Shown piece after piece: positions 1 to 7,854 of a stretch of 15,000 nucleotides of DNA (positions within the stretch are counted from its first letter, which is position 1; the number at the start of each line of letters is the position of its first letter). This DNA comes from Trachelipus rathkii. Its lineage: Eukaryota; Arthropoda; Malacostraca; Isopoda; Trachelipodidae. Under the pieces are notes generated by a model. That model did no database searches, was not told where the DNA came from, and saw only the letters and a list, made by a program, of their open reading frames with translations. Made by a program: the position numbers and the translations under genes. The stretch lies in NCBI GenBank assembly GCA_015478945.1, contig JABUQX010078896.1, forward strand, positions 10,001-25,000, in the 5' to 3' direction.

Positions 1-1
1 A

Positions 2-406
2 AAAGCTGACGCTCTTGACTACGCAATCTACGACTTAATAATAGGAAACATTCCTGGTGCGAGGAGCGCAGAAGACCCTGTCGAAAGTGTGGTAATGTCG
101 CGCGCGAGAAAAATGAGCGATTCGCAGAAGGAAGAGGCCACAGCGCATGAGGATACAATGGAGTACCCTGACGGCCAAGTAGTAATGTCATACGCGGGCG
201 AAACGACCGGCTTGCAAGAGGAAGTGACCGAGGCGCTTGATAACACATTAGAGCATTCTGCTGGACAGGTGGAAATGAAACGCGCGAGTAGTGCGAATAA
301 TTTACAGGAGGAAGGGTCAGCCGTTCCTGAGATCACCCAACAGCCATATAAGGACGAAATTACTCGCGAAAAATTCATTGATTCCAAAGAAAAGATGAAA
401 CGTTAA
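2..406 (+). pseudogene. Retrotransposon protease C-terminal end and spacer
   Basis: The reading frame is open from the left edge to a taa at 404-406, about 134 codons, with no true start because the polyprotein begins upstream. The first residues read YDLIIGNIPGAR followed by SAEDP. This is the usual end of the retropepsin fold in Ty3/gypsy elements, with the second hydrophobic-GN strand ahead of a linker. The rest is a charged, low-similarity spacer rich in E, K, Q and S. It contains two imperfect internal repeats (GQVVMSYA and GQVEMKRA). Near its end, ITREKFIDSKEK matches the short segment that usually precedes the integrase zinc domain in this group. The protease catalytic DTG/DSG motif is outside the window. 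Protease identity rests on the NIPGAR block and on context. Confidence 0.72.
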
Positions 407-510
407 ATAGGTGCCGGGCATTGTGCGAAATAGTTAACAAAGAAGAAATACAATCTTTCTACGACATAAAGAAGGGGATTTTGTAACGTTGCAAACAAGA
501 GAAAGAGGGC
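407..510 (+). pseudogene. Frameshifted protease-integrase linker
   Basis: About 100 bases of polyprotein join the spacer to the integrase. Stops break every frame (for example at the end of the spacer frame and at 482-484). Position and flanking frames indicate a former continuous coding region. A piece reading DIKKGIL around 466-484 fits the variable strand ahead of the integrase zinc domain. No motif identifies it independently. Confidence 0.45.
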
Positions 511-1259
511 ACGAGCGAACAAATCGTGGTACCGAAGAGATTACGAAAGGAAGTTATGATTATGGCATATGACAGTATCATGGGAGGACATCTCGGGATT
601 AAGAAAACGACTGATAAGGTACTCTCAGAGTTTTACTGGCCAGGGATGAAAGAAGACATATCAAGATTTTGTCACCCCTGTGATATATGCCAGAAGACGG
701 TACCAAAAGGGAAGATTGTAAAGACTCCCCTGACAAAAGTCCCACTTATCGGGACACCGTTCAAGAGAATGGTGGTAGATCTTGTAGGACCGATTGTGCC
801 TTCCTCTCAAGATGGGGACAAATATGTACTAACCCTTGTAGACTATGCCACGAGGTACCCTGAAGCTGTACCGTTAAGAAACATCAACACAGAGACTATT
901 GCAGAAGCTCTGGTGGACTTGTATAGAAGGCTTGGAGTACCGGATGAAATACTAACTGACCTGGGGACACAGTTCGTATGAAAATGCATGAAGGAGGTTT
1001 CTAGGCTATTGAATGTGAAACAGTTGTGCACAAGTCCGTACCATCCAATATGTAACGGCCTTGTAGAAAAGTTCAATGGCACGATGAAAAAATGTTAAGA
1101 AGATTATGCAGCGAACAACCCAGGAGGTGGAATAAATACATCAACCCTTTATTATTTGCTTTTCGTGAAGTGCCACAGGAGAGTACCGGGTTCGCGCCTT
1201 TTGAACTTTTATATGGTAGGACCGTGAGAGGACCTATGCAGATTATGAAAGAATTATGA
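511..1259 (+). pseudogene. Retrotransposon integrase, zinc and DDE domains
   Basis: Integrase inserts the element cDNA into nuclear DNA. The frame entering at 511 reads through the zinc-binding HHCC region (MGGHLGIKKT, FYWPGM, then CHPCDICQK). It continues into the catalytic core: VVDLVGPI carries the first Asp, LTDLGTQFV the second Asp, and NGLVEKFNGTMK the Glu, so the three D,D,E acidic residues all survive. The residue where family members usually have the first zinc His is Tyr (AYDSIMGGH). A tga stop at 979-981 interrupts the core just after GTQFV. A shift within six A's at 1087-1092 moves the frame, and the core end (FAFREVPQEST, FELLYGRTVRGPM) continues to a tga at 1257-1259. The gtg at 526 is not a biological start, since the domain was part of a polyprotein. 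Confidence 0.92.
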
Positions 1260-1297
1260 TCAATGAGCGACAGAGATGAGGTGAGAACTATACCAGT

Positions 1298-1600
1298 ATG
1301 GTGTTTTTAAGTTGGGGAAAAACTGGGAAACTGAAAATAGCGTCAGCAGAAATTGGAAAAAGCCCAAATAGATATACAAGCACTATTAGGATAAAAGCGC
1401 CAAATAGAGGAGTTTTAGACATAGGGGATGCCCGTCTTTATATTTGTTACCATGAAAGTAAACAAACTATTGCGATTGCAATGGAGACTTATGGCGTGGA
1501 CTGTTGGCGAGAATGATAAAGGTGGAAAGTTAATCCGAAGAAAGTTAAGACATATCACGCATAACTTATTAAAAATTTAAGCAAAAGGAGTGAAGAAACA
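1298..1600 (+). pseudogene. Integrase C-terminal (GPY/F-like) module
   Basis: This is the decayed C-terminal module of the integrase, thought to contact DNA or chromatin. In one frame to 1514-1516 the text contains IGDARLYICYHESKQ and METYGVDC. These match the GD-x-VLVLLP and WKGPY-x-V blocks of gypsy integrases, with the GPY motif degraded. After a frame change, KKVKTYHA at about 1538-1561 matches the K-x-YHVN-L motif that closes this module. The region follows the core directly and precedes the linker to reverse transcriptase. It therefore shows that integrase is joined upstream of reverse transcriptase and was not rearranged from elsewhere. Small indels and stops make it non-functional. 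Confidence 0.75.
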
Positions 1601-1630
1601 CTGGACCGATTTAATATCAGGTGAGTAGGT

Positions 1631-1852
1631 GTGGTGATTTGGAAGACTGTGGAGAAAGGAGAATTAGATTTGGAAGAGGACGCGATCGTCTTATGGAACT
1701 GCACACCTAAAGAGAGCGTTAGTGATATTAAGATTGGGGTTGAGATAGATGAAGATAAGAAGACAGAGATAAAAGAGATATTAAATGAGTATAGACATGT
1801 ATTTACGGATCTGCCTGGTAATGTCGATATAGTGCAACATGAAATCAACTAA
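1631..1852 (+). pseudogene. Integrase-RT linker of the polyprotein
   Basis: An open stretch of 73 codons ends in taa at 1850-1852. It is rich in D, E and K and ends with EYRHVFTDLPGNVDIVQHEI. This matches the acidic linker and the F-x-D-x-PG motif that precede the RT domain in Ty3/gypsy polymerases. A one-base frame change at about 1850 separates it from the RT start. Known: in typical gypsy elements this motif follows the protease. Here the integrase C-terminal module precedes it, supporting the unusual domain order. Confidence 0.8.
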
Positions 1853-2516
1853 CGTCCGAAGTCCCAATAAAAAGCAAAGCTTACCCCATACCTTATGCAC
1901 TGAGGGAGACACTAAAAAAAGAGGTCGCTGAAATGTTAAAAATGGGAGTAATCAGGGAGTCCGAGTCACCTTATGCATCCCCGATAGTGATGGTGAAAAA
2001 GAAAGATGGATCAAACCGGGTATGCGCAGATTACAGAAAATTAAATCAGGTTACGATATTCGATCCCGAGCCAATGACCATGACTGAGGAGATATTTCCA
2101 AATTTGCGAAGGACCGGTACTTCTCGAAAATTGACTTAAGCAAAGGGTACTGGCAAATACCAGTGAGGAGCCAGGATGTCCCCAAGACCGCATTCGTGAC
2201 ACCCGATTGGTACAATGAATTTCTGAGAATGCCATTCGGTCTGATGAACGCCGGGGCAACGCTCGTTAGGGCTGTAAGGAAAATACTCAGAGGAATGAAA
2301 AGTACTGATAGCTACCTGGACGATATAATTGTGCATACGGAAACCTGGGACGACCATATAAATGAAATAAGAGAATTGTTGAGTAGATTGGCAGATGTGG
2401 GCGCGACGCTTAGGCCGTCAAAATGAGAAATCGCTGTGAGAGATTTGGAATTCCTAGGCCACAAGCTGACGGAAGGAGTTGTGGGTCTACAAGATGACAA
2501 AGTGAATGAAAATTAG
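1852..2516 (+). pseudogene. Reverse transcriptase domain
   Basis: RNA-directed DNA polymerase that copies the element RNA into DNA. The first frame carries ALRETLKKEV, SPYASPIVMVKKKDGSNR, CADYRKLNQVT and DPEPM (RT fingers). A frame change close to 2100 leads to DRYFSKIDLSKGYWQIP, which holds the first catalytic Asp. Next come FLRMPFGLMNAGAT and SYLDDIIVHTE, with the YLDD box intact at about 2313-2324. A tga at 2424-2426 follows TLRPSK. The same frame resumes with LEFLGHKLTEGVVGLQ (the FLGH thumb motif) up to a tag at 2514-2516. All three active-site aspartates are present although the gene is broken by at least one frameshift and one stop. It was part of a polyprotein, so no start codon is assigned. 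Confidence 0.94.
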
Positions 2517-3200
2517 AACGATAGGCTGAAGCAACTACAAGAAGGGGTCAGATCATTCTGGGCTGACAGGTTTATAGGAATACTTTTATACCCCGAATTA
2601 TCAACATAGCCTCGACTTATGTTATGGATTAATAAAAAAACTACATTCGTATCATTAGTTAGAATTAAACGTTATTACATCAACACAACACAGAAACCAA
2701 GGATGACACGTTAGATGATAGCACAGGAACACACACGAAAGACGCTACTACAATCACGAGAACTTGTACAGCTAGGATAAGATCGCTATAGTTAGTAGCC
2801 CATTTACGACTTCCCGACAATTACTTAGGTCATTCGACTCCAAACCTGATCGCGAGTGATGACGGCTGTGGGGAGTCTGCTGCAGCAGTTTGAATGATGG
2901 ACTGTTCCTATAGCGTATGCAGCAAAAAAGACTATCTAACATGAATAGGTTGTCTTTCAAATGGAAACAGAAGGACTTGGCATAATATCAGGGGTACGAA
3001 AAGTTTATGATAACTAACCTATAAGGGAAGGATTTTGTTCGCAAACGATCACATCCGCTTATATATATATGCAGAAGACTAAATACGTGAATGCCAAAGT
3101 AATGAGATGGGCACTGTTTTTACAGAAGTATAAATTTAGGCTCGATGATCAAAGGCGAAAAATACTTGCTGCAGATTACCTGAACGAGATTGGGATGTAA
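2517..3200 (+). pseudogene. RT connection and RNase H domain, terminal
   Basis: RNase H degrades the RNA strand of the RNA-DNA hybrid during reverse transcription. This stretch is more damaged than the RT. Recognisable blocks are GFIGILLYPEL (RT connection), TAVGSLLQQFE with PIAYAAKK (the AVGA-LLQ and P-AYASK blocks of gypsy RNase H), METEGLGIISGVRK (the E-x-E-x-LAIVWG-x-K helix) and VMRWALFLQKYKFRL. The terminal ILAADYLNEIGM is close to the usual G-x-N-x-ADYLSR end. The polyprotein stop is taa at 3198-3200. RNase H is thus the last pol domain, directly followed by the polypurine tract, with no integrase after it. At least three frame changes and several stops are present, including in the zone before the catalytic block. 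Confidence 0.87.
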
Positions 3201-3241
3201 ATGTATTAATGTTTTTGTAAAGAAAAGCCCTGTTTCTTCTT

Positions 3242-3252
3242 AATGGGGGGTG
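3242..3252 (+). other. Polypurine tract of the LTR element
   Basis: AATGGGGGG at 3242-3250 lies 41 bases after the pol stop and directly before a TG dinucleotide starting an LTR-like sequence. This is the usual plus-strand primer site of LTR retrotransposons. The call comes from sequence and position only. Confidence 0.75.
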
Positions 3253-3624
3253 TGTTATGCTATTAGCAAATTCAATGGATGAGATTTTAAAGCTCGCACT
3301 GAGAAGAGGGCTGATTTTATAATTTCGTGGAAATATTATTTATTTGATAAAAGCAATTAATCTAAGGATAATTTCTATTTAAAAACATTTAAGAAAATTA
3401 ATTTTAAAAAAGAAAAATTATCCGTGGGAAAAGACAAAGGTGATTCCAACTATATCGTCAGATACAGTGAAAGTTCATAAATAGAGGTCAATTTGTTCTC
3501 ACGGGGGTTCTATCTTTTGTTGGAAATCTTTCATTGGAGACCCGTCTATCGTATCTGATTCATATTTAAGAAGATCCTGTTTCAGTAAAACTCTACGGTA
3601 GAAAAGAGTTATAAGAAGAATACA
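3253..3624 (+). repeat. 3' LTR (right end uncertain)
   Basis: The LTR should begin at TGTTATGC (3253; a TG at 3251 is an alternative), immediately after the polypurine tract. A TATA-like CATAAATAG sits at 3476-3484, plausible as the U3 promoter, with transcription start a few tens of bases later. I cannot define the end: TACA at 3621-3624 is one candidate for the terminal CA. The 5' LTR is outside the window, so the length cannot be confirmed by comparison. Confidence 0.55.
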
Positions 3625-4292
3625 GATTGGAAAGATATTGACTCGAGCGAAAGACACCGGTGAGATATTAATTTGAAAGAGAAGATTTAGAGTATCTAGG
3701 TGAATTACGTTAAGGAAATCTTTGTGGAAGAGAAGACACCCGAGAAGAACTTAATGAAGTTATTTTGGTGAAACAACTTATAACGTTCTATAAATCACTT
3801 GAAACTTTGAGCTTGACTCAGAACTATTTGTTGAAGAATTACTTACGAATTAAAAAGAAGACTTTGTGTTTATTTACTGAGGAAATATTTACAGATCAGA
3901 AGGAACACTTCGTAAGATATACTACTTATATTGAATAGAAACAATGAAAAGATCAGTTCTGTATGGAATACAATAGAAAAAGTGACTGCGAAGTGCATAT
4001 ATAGAAATCAGAAAGCATGGGATTAAATCGTAATTAATTGGAATATGTCCAGAATTGATAGATTACCTGTTTGAAAGTGTCCCATGAATCCTGCTATATT
4101 TAGCGTTACTCGGAACTTAAATAGCGTTAATCGATGATAATATTGTTGAACTTTTGTATCTGAAGTAGTAGGTCTACATTGTGAAGTTATACCCTAGACA
4201 ACTTGGTTAATATTTTGTGATTTGAATAAAAAGAATTCGGGGATTGTCACGTTTATTTATTGGCGGAAATCCATTTGTGAATAAATGTTATA
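3625..4292. other. Unassigned stretch between LTR and polymerase fossil
   Basis: AT-rich sequence with stops in all frames. A plus-strand open run at about 3786-3935 (FYKSLETLSLTQNYLLKNYL and onward) has a coding-like look but no motif I recognise. It could be the far end of the LTR, host DNA, or the left part of the decayed element that carries the DNA polymerase. I saw no terminal inverted repeat by eye. Confidence 0.4.
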
Positions 4293-5053
4293 GATGAAAA
4301 CTTCTTCCATGGTCCAAGAGGTTTTGAAACATCGTTCGAAATGATTGTTAGTGAAGTCGTTGATGCTGTATTAAAAGACTTAGACTATTATAGGTTAAGT
4401 ATGAGGGTAGGATAATTTCAGTTTGGCGAATGTCATCAGCTGACGGAAATACTAGAATCATCAAGTATATAGAGATATATAGACATATTGAGGGAAAAGA
4501 GATGATGAGACGCTTGGAGGGTCATTCCAGTCCGTACAAGGCAATACCTTTACGAAAATTCAATAGTAGTTAGCTACTGTGTGTATGATAGTCTAAGGAA
4601 AAGGTAATGATGTAAACAACTGATTGCATTAGAAGCCCACGAAAATTTAGTTTCAAACATCGTTACATTTGTATAAGTTCATCTAGAGAAAGAGTCTGTA
4701 GGCTGTAGCTTTTCAAAGCTTGTTGTTTGTTTAGGAAATTACTCGTGTGTGTAGAGGTTAAACTATCATGTCATAATATAAGATTTGGAAAAGCTGCAGA
4801 ATGGTTAGTAAAATGTGGTATGGAATAATCAGATTTCTTTCATAGTAAATGACTTTGAAAAATCGAGAATATCGAAAAATGCCGTATATAGTCGTATTCG
4901 GTCCTGAAGGTAATGGAGTAAAATAACTTTAATAATCTCCATTGAGAACAGAAATGATCCTAATACATTTAGGCATGATGAGCTAATCATTACTATGCTT
5001 ACACAGAAGATAATGTAAGAGCTTTGTTTTGAGAACCAAGAAAAAGAATGCAT
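4293..5053 (+). pseudogene. Possible N-terminal region of the fossil polymerase
   Basis: Two coding-like islands lie upstream of the recognisable polymerase. The first, 4293-4412, is 40 codons open to a taa and includes PRGFETSFEM and LSMRVG. It resembles the poorly conserved N-terminal fold of these polymerases, where a GF-x-S strand and an R-V-x-F strand occur. The second, about 4826-5053, includes FIVNDFEKSRISKNAVYSR and DELIITMLTQKI. Assignment rests mainly on position and expected length, not on diagnostic motifs. Both could instead belong to a neighbouring gene of the same element. Confidence 0.35.
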
Positions 5054-5236
5054 ATATGAACGGTATCTTTTGCACTTATTTACACTTTAATAGTAAAAAT
5101 ATCGCACATTAAATTAGATTGTGAGCATTAGGATGTAGAACAGTGTCTGATGATAAGTGCCAAGGTTTCTTACTATCAGATGGGTAATATTCCATGAATG
5201 TCGTGAATGTAATAGTGAATTTTTAAAATCGCTTTT

Positions 5237-5253
5237 AAAAAAAAAAAAAAAAA
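5237..5253 (+). repeat. A17 homopolymer
   Basis: Seventeen uninterrupted A's lie inside the fossil polymerase, between its weak N-terminal zone and the Cys segment. It could be slippage of an older short A run or the tail scar of a retroposed insertion. I see no clear target-site duplication around it. Confidence 0.9.
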
Positions 5254-5314
5254 CAAGATATAATACGTGTAAGAAAATAAAAATTGTAACTCTCTTGAGC
5301 AAAAGTGGCTGATC

Positions 5315-5470
5315 GCTATGGTAGTATTCAACACGATTGCATCAAAAGCTTATTGTGATATATGTAAATGAAAAATACGACCTAGAGAAGACGAATATAT
5401 ATTATGCTGCGATAAAAAGAAAATTACGAGAAGAAAGATACTGATGCCGGTGGTTCAACATGTTACCTAT
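5315..5470 (+). pseudogene. Cysteine (zinc-finger-like) segment ahead of exonuclease
   Basis: One frame reads SKAYCDICK at 5342-5368, then a tga stop, then ILCCDKKK around 5399-5422. Family members in the Polinton polymerase group have a Y-F/Y-C-D-x-C segment followed by further Cys/His pairs in front of the exonuclease domain. This piece sits at the expected distance before Exo I. One Cys pair is clear; the rest of the knot is blurred by mutation. Confidence 0.6.
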
Positions 5471-5596
5471 GATATGAGACATACATGGAAGATAAAGCTT
5501 ATGATTATAAAGAAGACGAATACTAGATTGAGCCCTTATTTACTGATTGCAGATGATATGTGATTATGTGCACGATAAGAGGTTAACAAGTTGATT

Positions 5597-6275
5597 CACA
5601 TTAGTGGTCCAAGAACAGAATTTAAATTAGAGGCGAAAAAAGCTGTAAAACATTTTATAGACTTCTTGTGGAGTTTTCAGAGGAAATCTAAGTCAAAGTA
5701 GTTGTGTCGCGCATATGGAGGTAAATTTGATCATAGTTCGTATTGCATCTACTGACACCACAGTTCAAAATGATATCAAAAGCAAGTCCCTATAAAAAGG
5801 GCAATAAAATCATTTTCAATGGGATCGAAATGGAAATTAGTCTTAAGGGATATCGTTGCTTTCCACTACCATGTGCAATTAAAAGCTGCCTACAAATGCA
5901 TGGGGTCCAGTGAAAAGACAAATAAAAGGTTTCTTTCCTATAACATTTTAAATGATTGTTAGACAAATTCTGATGATTATTTTGTTAAGAACCCTAAAAT
6001 CCATATGAGATTTGAAGAGTTAATAATAAGTTTATGTCACGAAATGAAAGCAAGATTTGGAAGAGTACTATAAAGTTAAATAGGTAAAGGAATAAAACAT
6101 TTTTGAAGAATGTGAAAAGTATTGTGCACAAGATGTTATACTAAGAAAATGTTTTGAGAAGTTCAGGGGCAGTTTCATTAAAGAATTTGATATAGACTGT
6201 CTAGATAACAACTCAACAATTGCATCTTTATGCTTTACACTTTATGAAATGTGTTATGCCATGAGGAAAAATTAA
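5597..6275 (+). pseudogene. 3'-5' exonuclease domain remnants (Exo I-III)
   Basis: Proofreading domain of the fossil polymerase. Frame 2 from 5597 shows AVKHFIDFLW and, past a tag at 5699, AYGGKFDHSSY. This matches the F-x-x-W-L and HN-x-G-x-D-x-x-F blocks around Exo I. At about 5793-5845, KKGNKIIFNGIEMEI and, at 5850-5900, FPLPCAIKSCLQMHGVQ match the G-x-K-I and LP-x-PL-x-x-x-P-K blocks near Exo II, followed by a split KGFFP motif (about 5925-5945). Frame 3 from 6117 reads YCAQDVILRKCFEKFRGSF, the Exo III Y-C-x-x-D-V motif, and STIASLCFTLYE, the following conserved helix, up to a taa at 6273. The collinear order and the TIAS and YC-x-x-DV blocks make this secure. Confidence 0.82.
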
Positions 6276-6359
6276 CTATTACTAGGTCGGAGAACCCTAA
6301 CTTCACCTACTGAAACATTCGCTGGCTTATGTATCATGAAAAATTGAACAATAAATAAG

Positions 6360-6690
6360 GCACGCTCGCAACGGTGGAGAGAAAAGGGTGTAAAAATTAA
6401 GAACAAGGTCATTTACCCTGACGGGTTCGGTTATGTAAAAGGAGTGAAAACTGCTTTCACTATACATGGGTTGGTGCATGCATGACTAAAGACTAGTAAT
6501 AAGGAAAAGGTCTGCTGCATAGCGTATGGCTGTTAGACCTACAATCTCACCATGGAATACAGAAGACTAGTTATAAAGAAGAGATGTTTTAATGATTACG
6601 TGTGTGGGAATGTGAATGGAAGATACAAAGACCCGGAATGGCATTCACAGATACTGATCTATCGATAAAGAACATAGTGTCTTAGCTATA
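6360..6690 (+). pseudogene. Exonuclease-palm connecting segment of the fossil polymerase
   Basis: The frame covering 6360-6483 contains KNKVIYPDGFGYVKGVKTAF and ending GLVHA. This fits the P-x-x-GY motif plus the W-L helix and HA that lie between Exo III and the palm in the Polinton polymerase group. After stops, FNDYVCGNVNGRYKDPEW (about 6590-6643) aligns with the F-x-GC-x-WHGC-x-x-C-Y block. One Cys (YVCGN) is in register, while WHGC itself is gone. A tag/taa-rich tail follows up to the motif-A block. Confidence 0.65.
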
Positions 6691-6752
6691 TATTTCAATC
6701 GCTAGGCAATGATGTTTGTATAACAAACGACTCATAATAAACAATTCATTGA

Positions 6753-6887
6753 TTTGGTAGTCGCACTGAGCCCATTCTCCGTAACTACCTCAACAAAGGC
6801 AGAAGAATGTATTTAGGATATACATCACTTTATCCTATTCAGAAACGAATGAAGTACCATTGTGGCCCCCGAGAAATTTATAGGTGA
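6753..6887 (+). pseudogene. Palm motif-A block of the fossil polymerase
   Basis: A 44-codon open stretch ends in tga at 6885-6887. It carries FGSRTEPI, the F-GGRTE signature of Polinton-type polymerases, then KGRRMYLGYTSLYPIQK and KYHCGPREI. TSLYP is motif A of family B polymerases. In active members an Asp stands two residues before TSLYP and binds the catalytic metal. Here that position is Gly, so the enzyme would be dead even without the stops. This is the most diagnostic single segment. Confidence 0.87.
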
Positions 6888-6944
6888 TAAAGTACCAGAA
6901 ATTGAATCATTTAAGAATGGCATCAATGACAAATATTATCGGTG

Positions 6945-7084
6945 CAGCTTCTTAAAGATCTTTCCACTCAAGATTTATACATCCCAGTCTAGTAAAAGAG
7001 CCAAAATAACTAATATTTCACTGTGTAAAATGTGTTGAAGAAAATTGTACAGAATGCTATCACGATGAAAGACGTGCTGATTGA
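6945..7084 (+). pseudogene. TSLYP-downstream strand and Cys/His block
   Basis: Around 6945-6990, KYYRCSFLKIFPLKIY and, one frame over, LLKDLSTQDLYIPV together cover the G-x-x-K-C-x-x-x-PP-x-x-LY-x-PVLP element. At 7022-7081, CVKCVEENCTECYHDERRA gives C-x2-C-x4-C-x2-C-x-H, matching the C-x-x-C...C-x-H-x-D-x-ER block in Polinton polymerases. The stop is tga at 7082-7084. The frame change between the two parts is an indel near 6950-7015. Confidence 0.75.
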
Positions 7085-7199
7085 AGGTGTACCAAGACGG
7101 AGGTGGATTTGACAGTGTAGGTGAGAGTAGGATATGGTGAGTTGATCAAAAGAAATTAAACACTATTTGAAGAGTTTGGTCTTTACAAAGAGAAGGAGT

Positions 7200-7304
7200 T
7201 TTTTATTTGAAGGATATGTTAACCACTTCTTAAAAATAAAGACAGAGGCATCAAGACCACCAACATATAATCACGTAGACGATCCTGATTTCAGAAAATT
7301 TTAA
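7200..7304 (+). pseudogene. KIKTEAS block of the fossil polymerase
   Basis: Thirty-four open codons, FLFEGYVNHFLKIKTEAS and onward, up to a taa at 7302-7304. Polinton-type polymerases have a matching F-x-x-Y-I-x-x-FLKIK-x-EASG segment between the palm insertion and the motif-B helix. Length and order agree with the neighbours on both sides. Confidence 0.82.
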
Positions 7305-7337
7305 AGAGTTTGTACGTTTTCAAACAAACGAAAGGTT

Positions 7338-7472
7338 GTCGGAAACTTGAATATTAACAATATCAAGAAAAACCCAGGGATGAGTTTCATTGTCAATAAA
7401 TTAATTCAATTCCTCTTTGGGGAACAATTGCAAAAAAATAACGACTACAAGAGAAGATTAGTATGTAGTTGA
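7338..7472 (+). pseudogene. Motif-B helix of the fossil polymerase
   Basis: In one frame to a tga at 7470-7472: NNIKKNPGMSFIVNKLIQFL then FGEQLQK. The family motif is KNPG-x-R-x-x-A-K-x-x-x-NS-x-WGK-x-x-Q. The Lys that contacts the incoming nucleotide is retained, while NS has become QF and WGK has become FGE. A minus-strand open frame here (7393-7764) is a shadow of this gene. Confidence 0.83.
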
Positions 7473-7676
7473 TAACAGAGAAGTGGGAGATATCATCAAG
7501 ATAGATATTGAAGTCCGTAGCGTATTCAATATGGCAGTAAATATGATTGTAACAGTTGTCAAGATGCACTAGCCGGATACGGAACATCCAATCTGCAACA
7601 AATATTCCTATCATAAGTGTACAACTGTATATGCACGTATAAATTATATCCAAGCTACTTAACAAGTCAAACAAAG

Positions 7677-7776
7677 GGCATGGACTGCGATACATCTCAT
7701 TGTCTTTTTGTCGCTGGAGAAAACGATGATGTTCCTGAAACATGAAACTTTTTATGGGAACCAACAGATTGAAATA
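7677..7776 (+). pseudogene. Motif-C block of the fossil polymerase
   Basis: The frame starting at 7677 reads GMDCDTSHCLFVAGENDDVP, then ET, a stop, and NFLWEPTD. Active family members carry Y-x-DTDS, followed by V-I-F-V, then E-x-D-P-x-TG-x-FLGELTDE. Here the first Asp-Thr survives, but the second Asp and the Ser are altered (TSH), so the second metal-binding residue is missing. The downstream acidic ENDDVPET segment is well preserved, which makes the identification firm. Confidence 0.84.
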
Positions 7777-7854
7777 GCAGATTAACGGTTCTGAGGATAC
7801 GGTGACTATCTTTGTTGTACTGGAACTTAGCCTTTTTATGTTAGAATATACAAT

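Larger units (their letters stand above)
1..3624 (+). mobile_element. Decayed Ty3/gypsy-type LTR retrotransposon, 3' part
   Basis: This is the 3' portion of an LTR retrotransposon; gag, the 5' LTR and the protease active site lie left of the window. Seen: an ordered series of pol domains on the plus strand (protease end, spacer, integrase, integrase C-terminal module, linker, reverse transcriptase, RNase H), then a G-rich polypurine tract and a TG start of an LTR. Several frame changes (near 410, 1088, 1520, 1850 and 2100) and in-frame stops (for example 979, 1257 and 2424) show it is dead. Known: Ty3/gypsy elements normally carry integrase after RNase H, but a Gmr1-like group has the copia-like order. 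Inferred: this copy belongs to or near that group. The right boundary at about 3624 is a guess, because only one LTR is visible. Confidence 0.88.

Noticed and set aside
28..387. Minus-strand open frame of 119 codons
   Set aside because: Shadow of the retrotransposon protease-spacer frame on the plus strand.
2772..2960. Minus-strand open frame over the RNase H zone
   Set aside because: Opposite strand to recognisable RNase H blocks.
1..3624. Two separate gypsy fragments joined by rearrangement, to explain integrase before RT
   Set aside because: The integrase C-terminal module, acidic linker and RT follow each other without a gap or foreign sequence, and RNase H is directly followed by the polypurine tract and LTR start.
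7393..7764. Minus-strand open frame of 123 codons
   Set aside because: It lies antisense to the motif-B and motif-C blocks of the polymerase fossil, which match a known family in the plus direction. Its own translation shows no motif.
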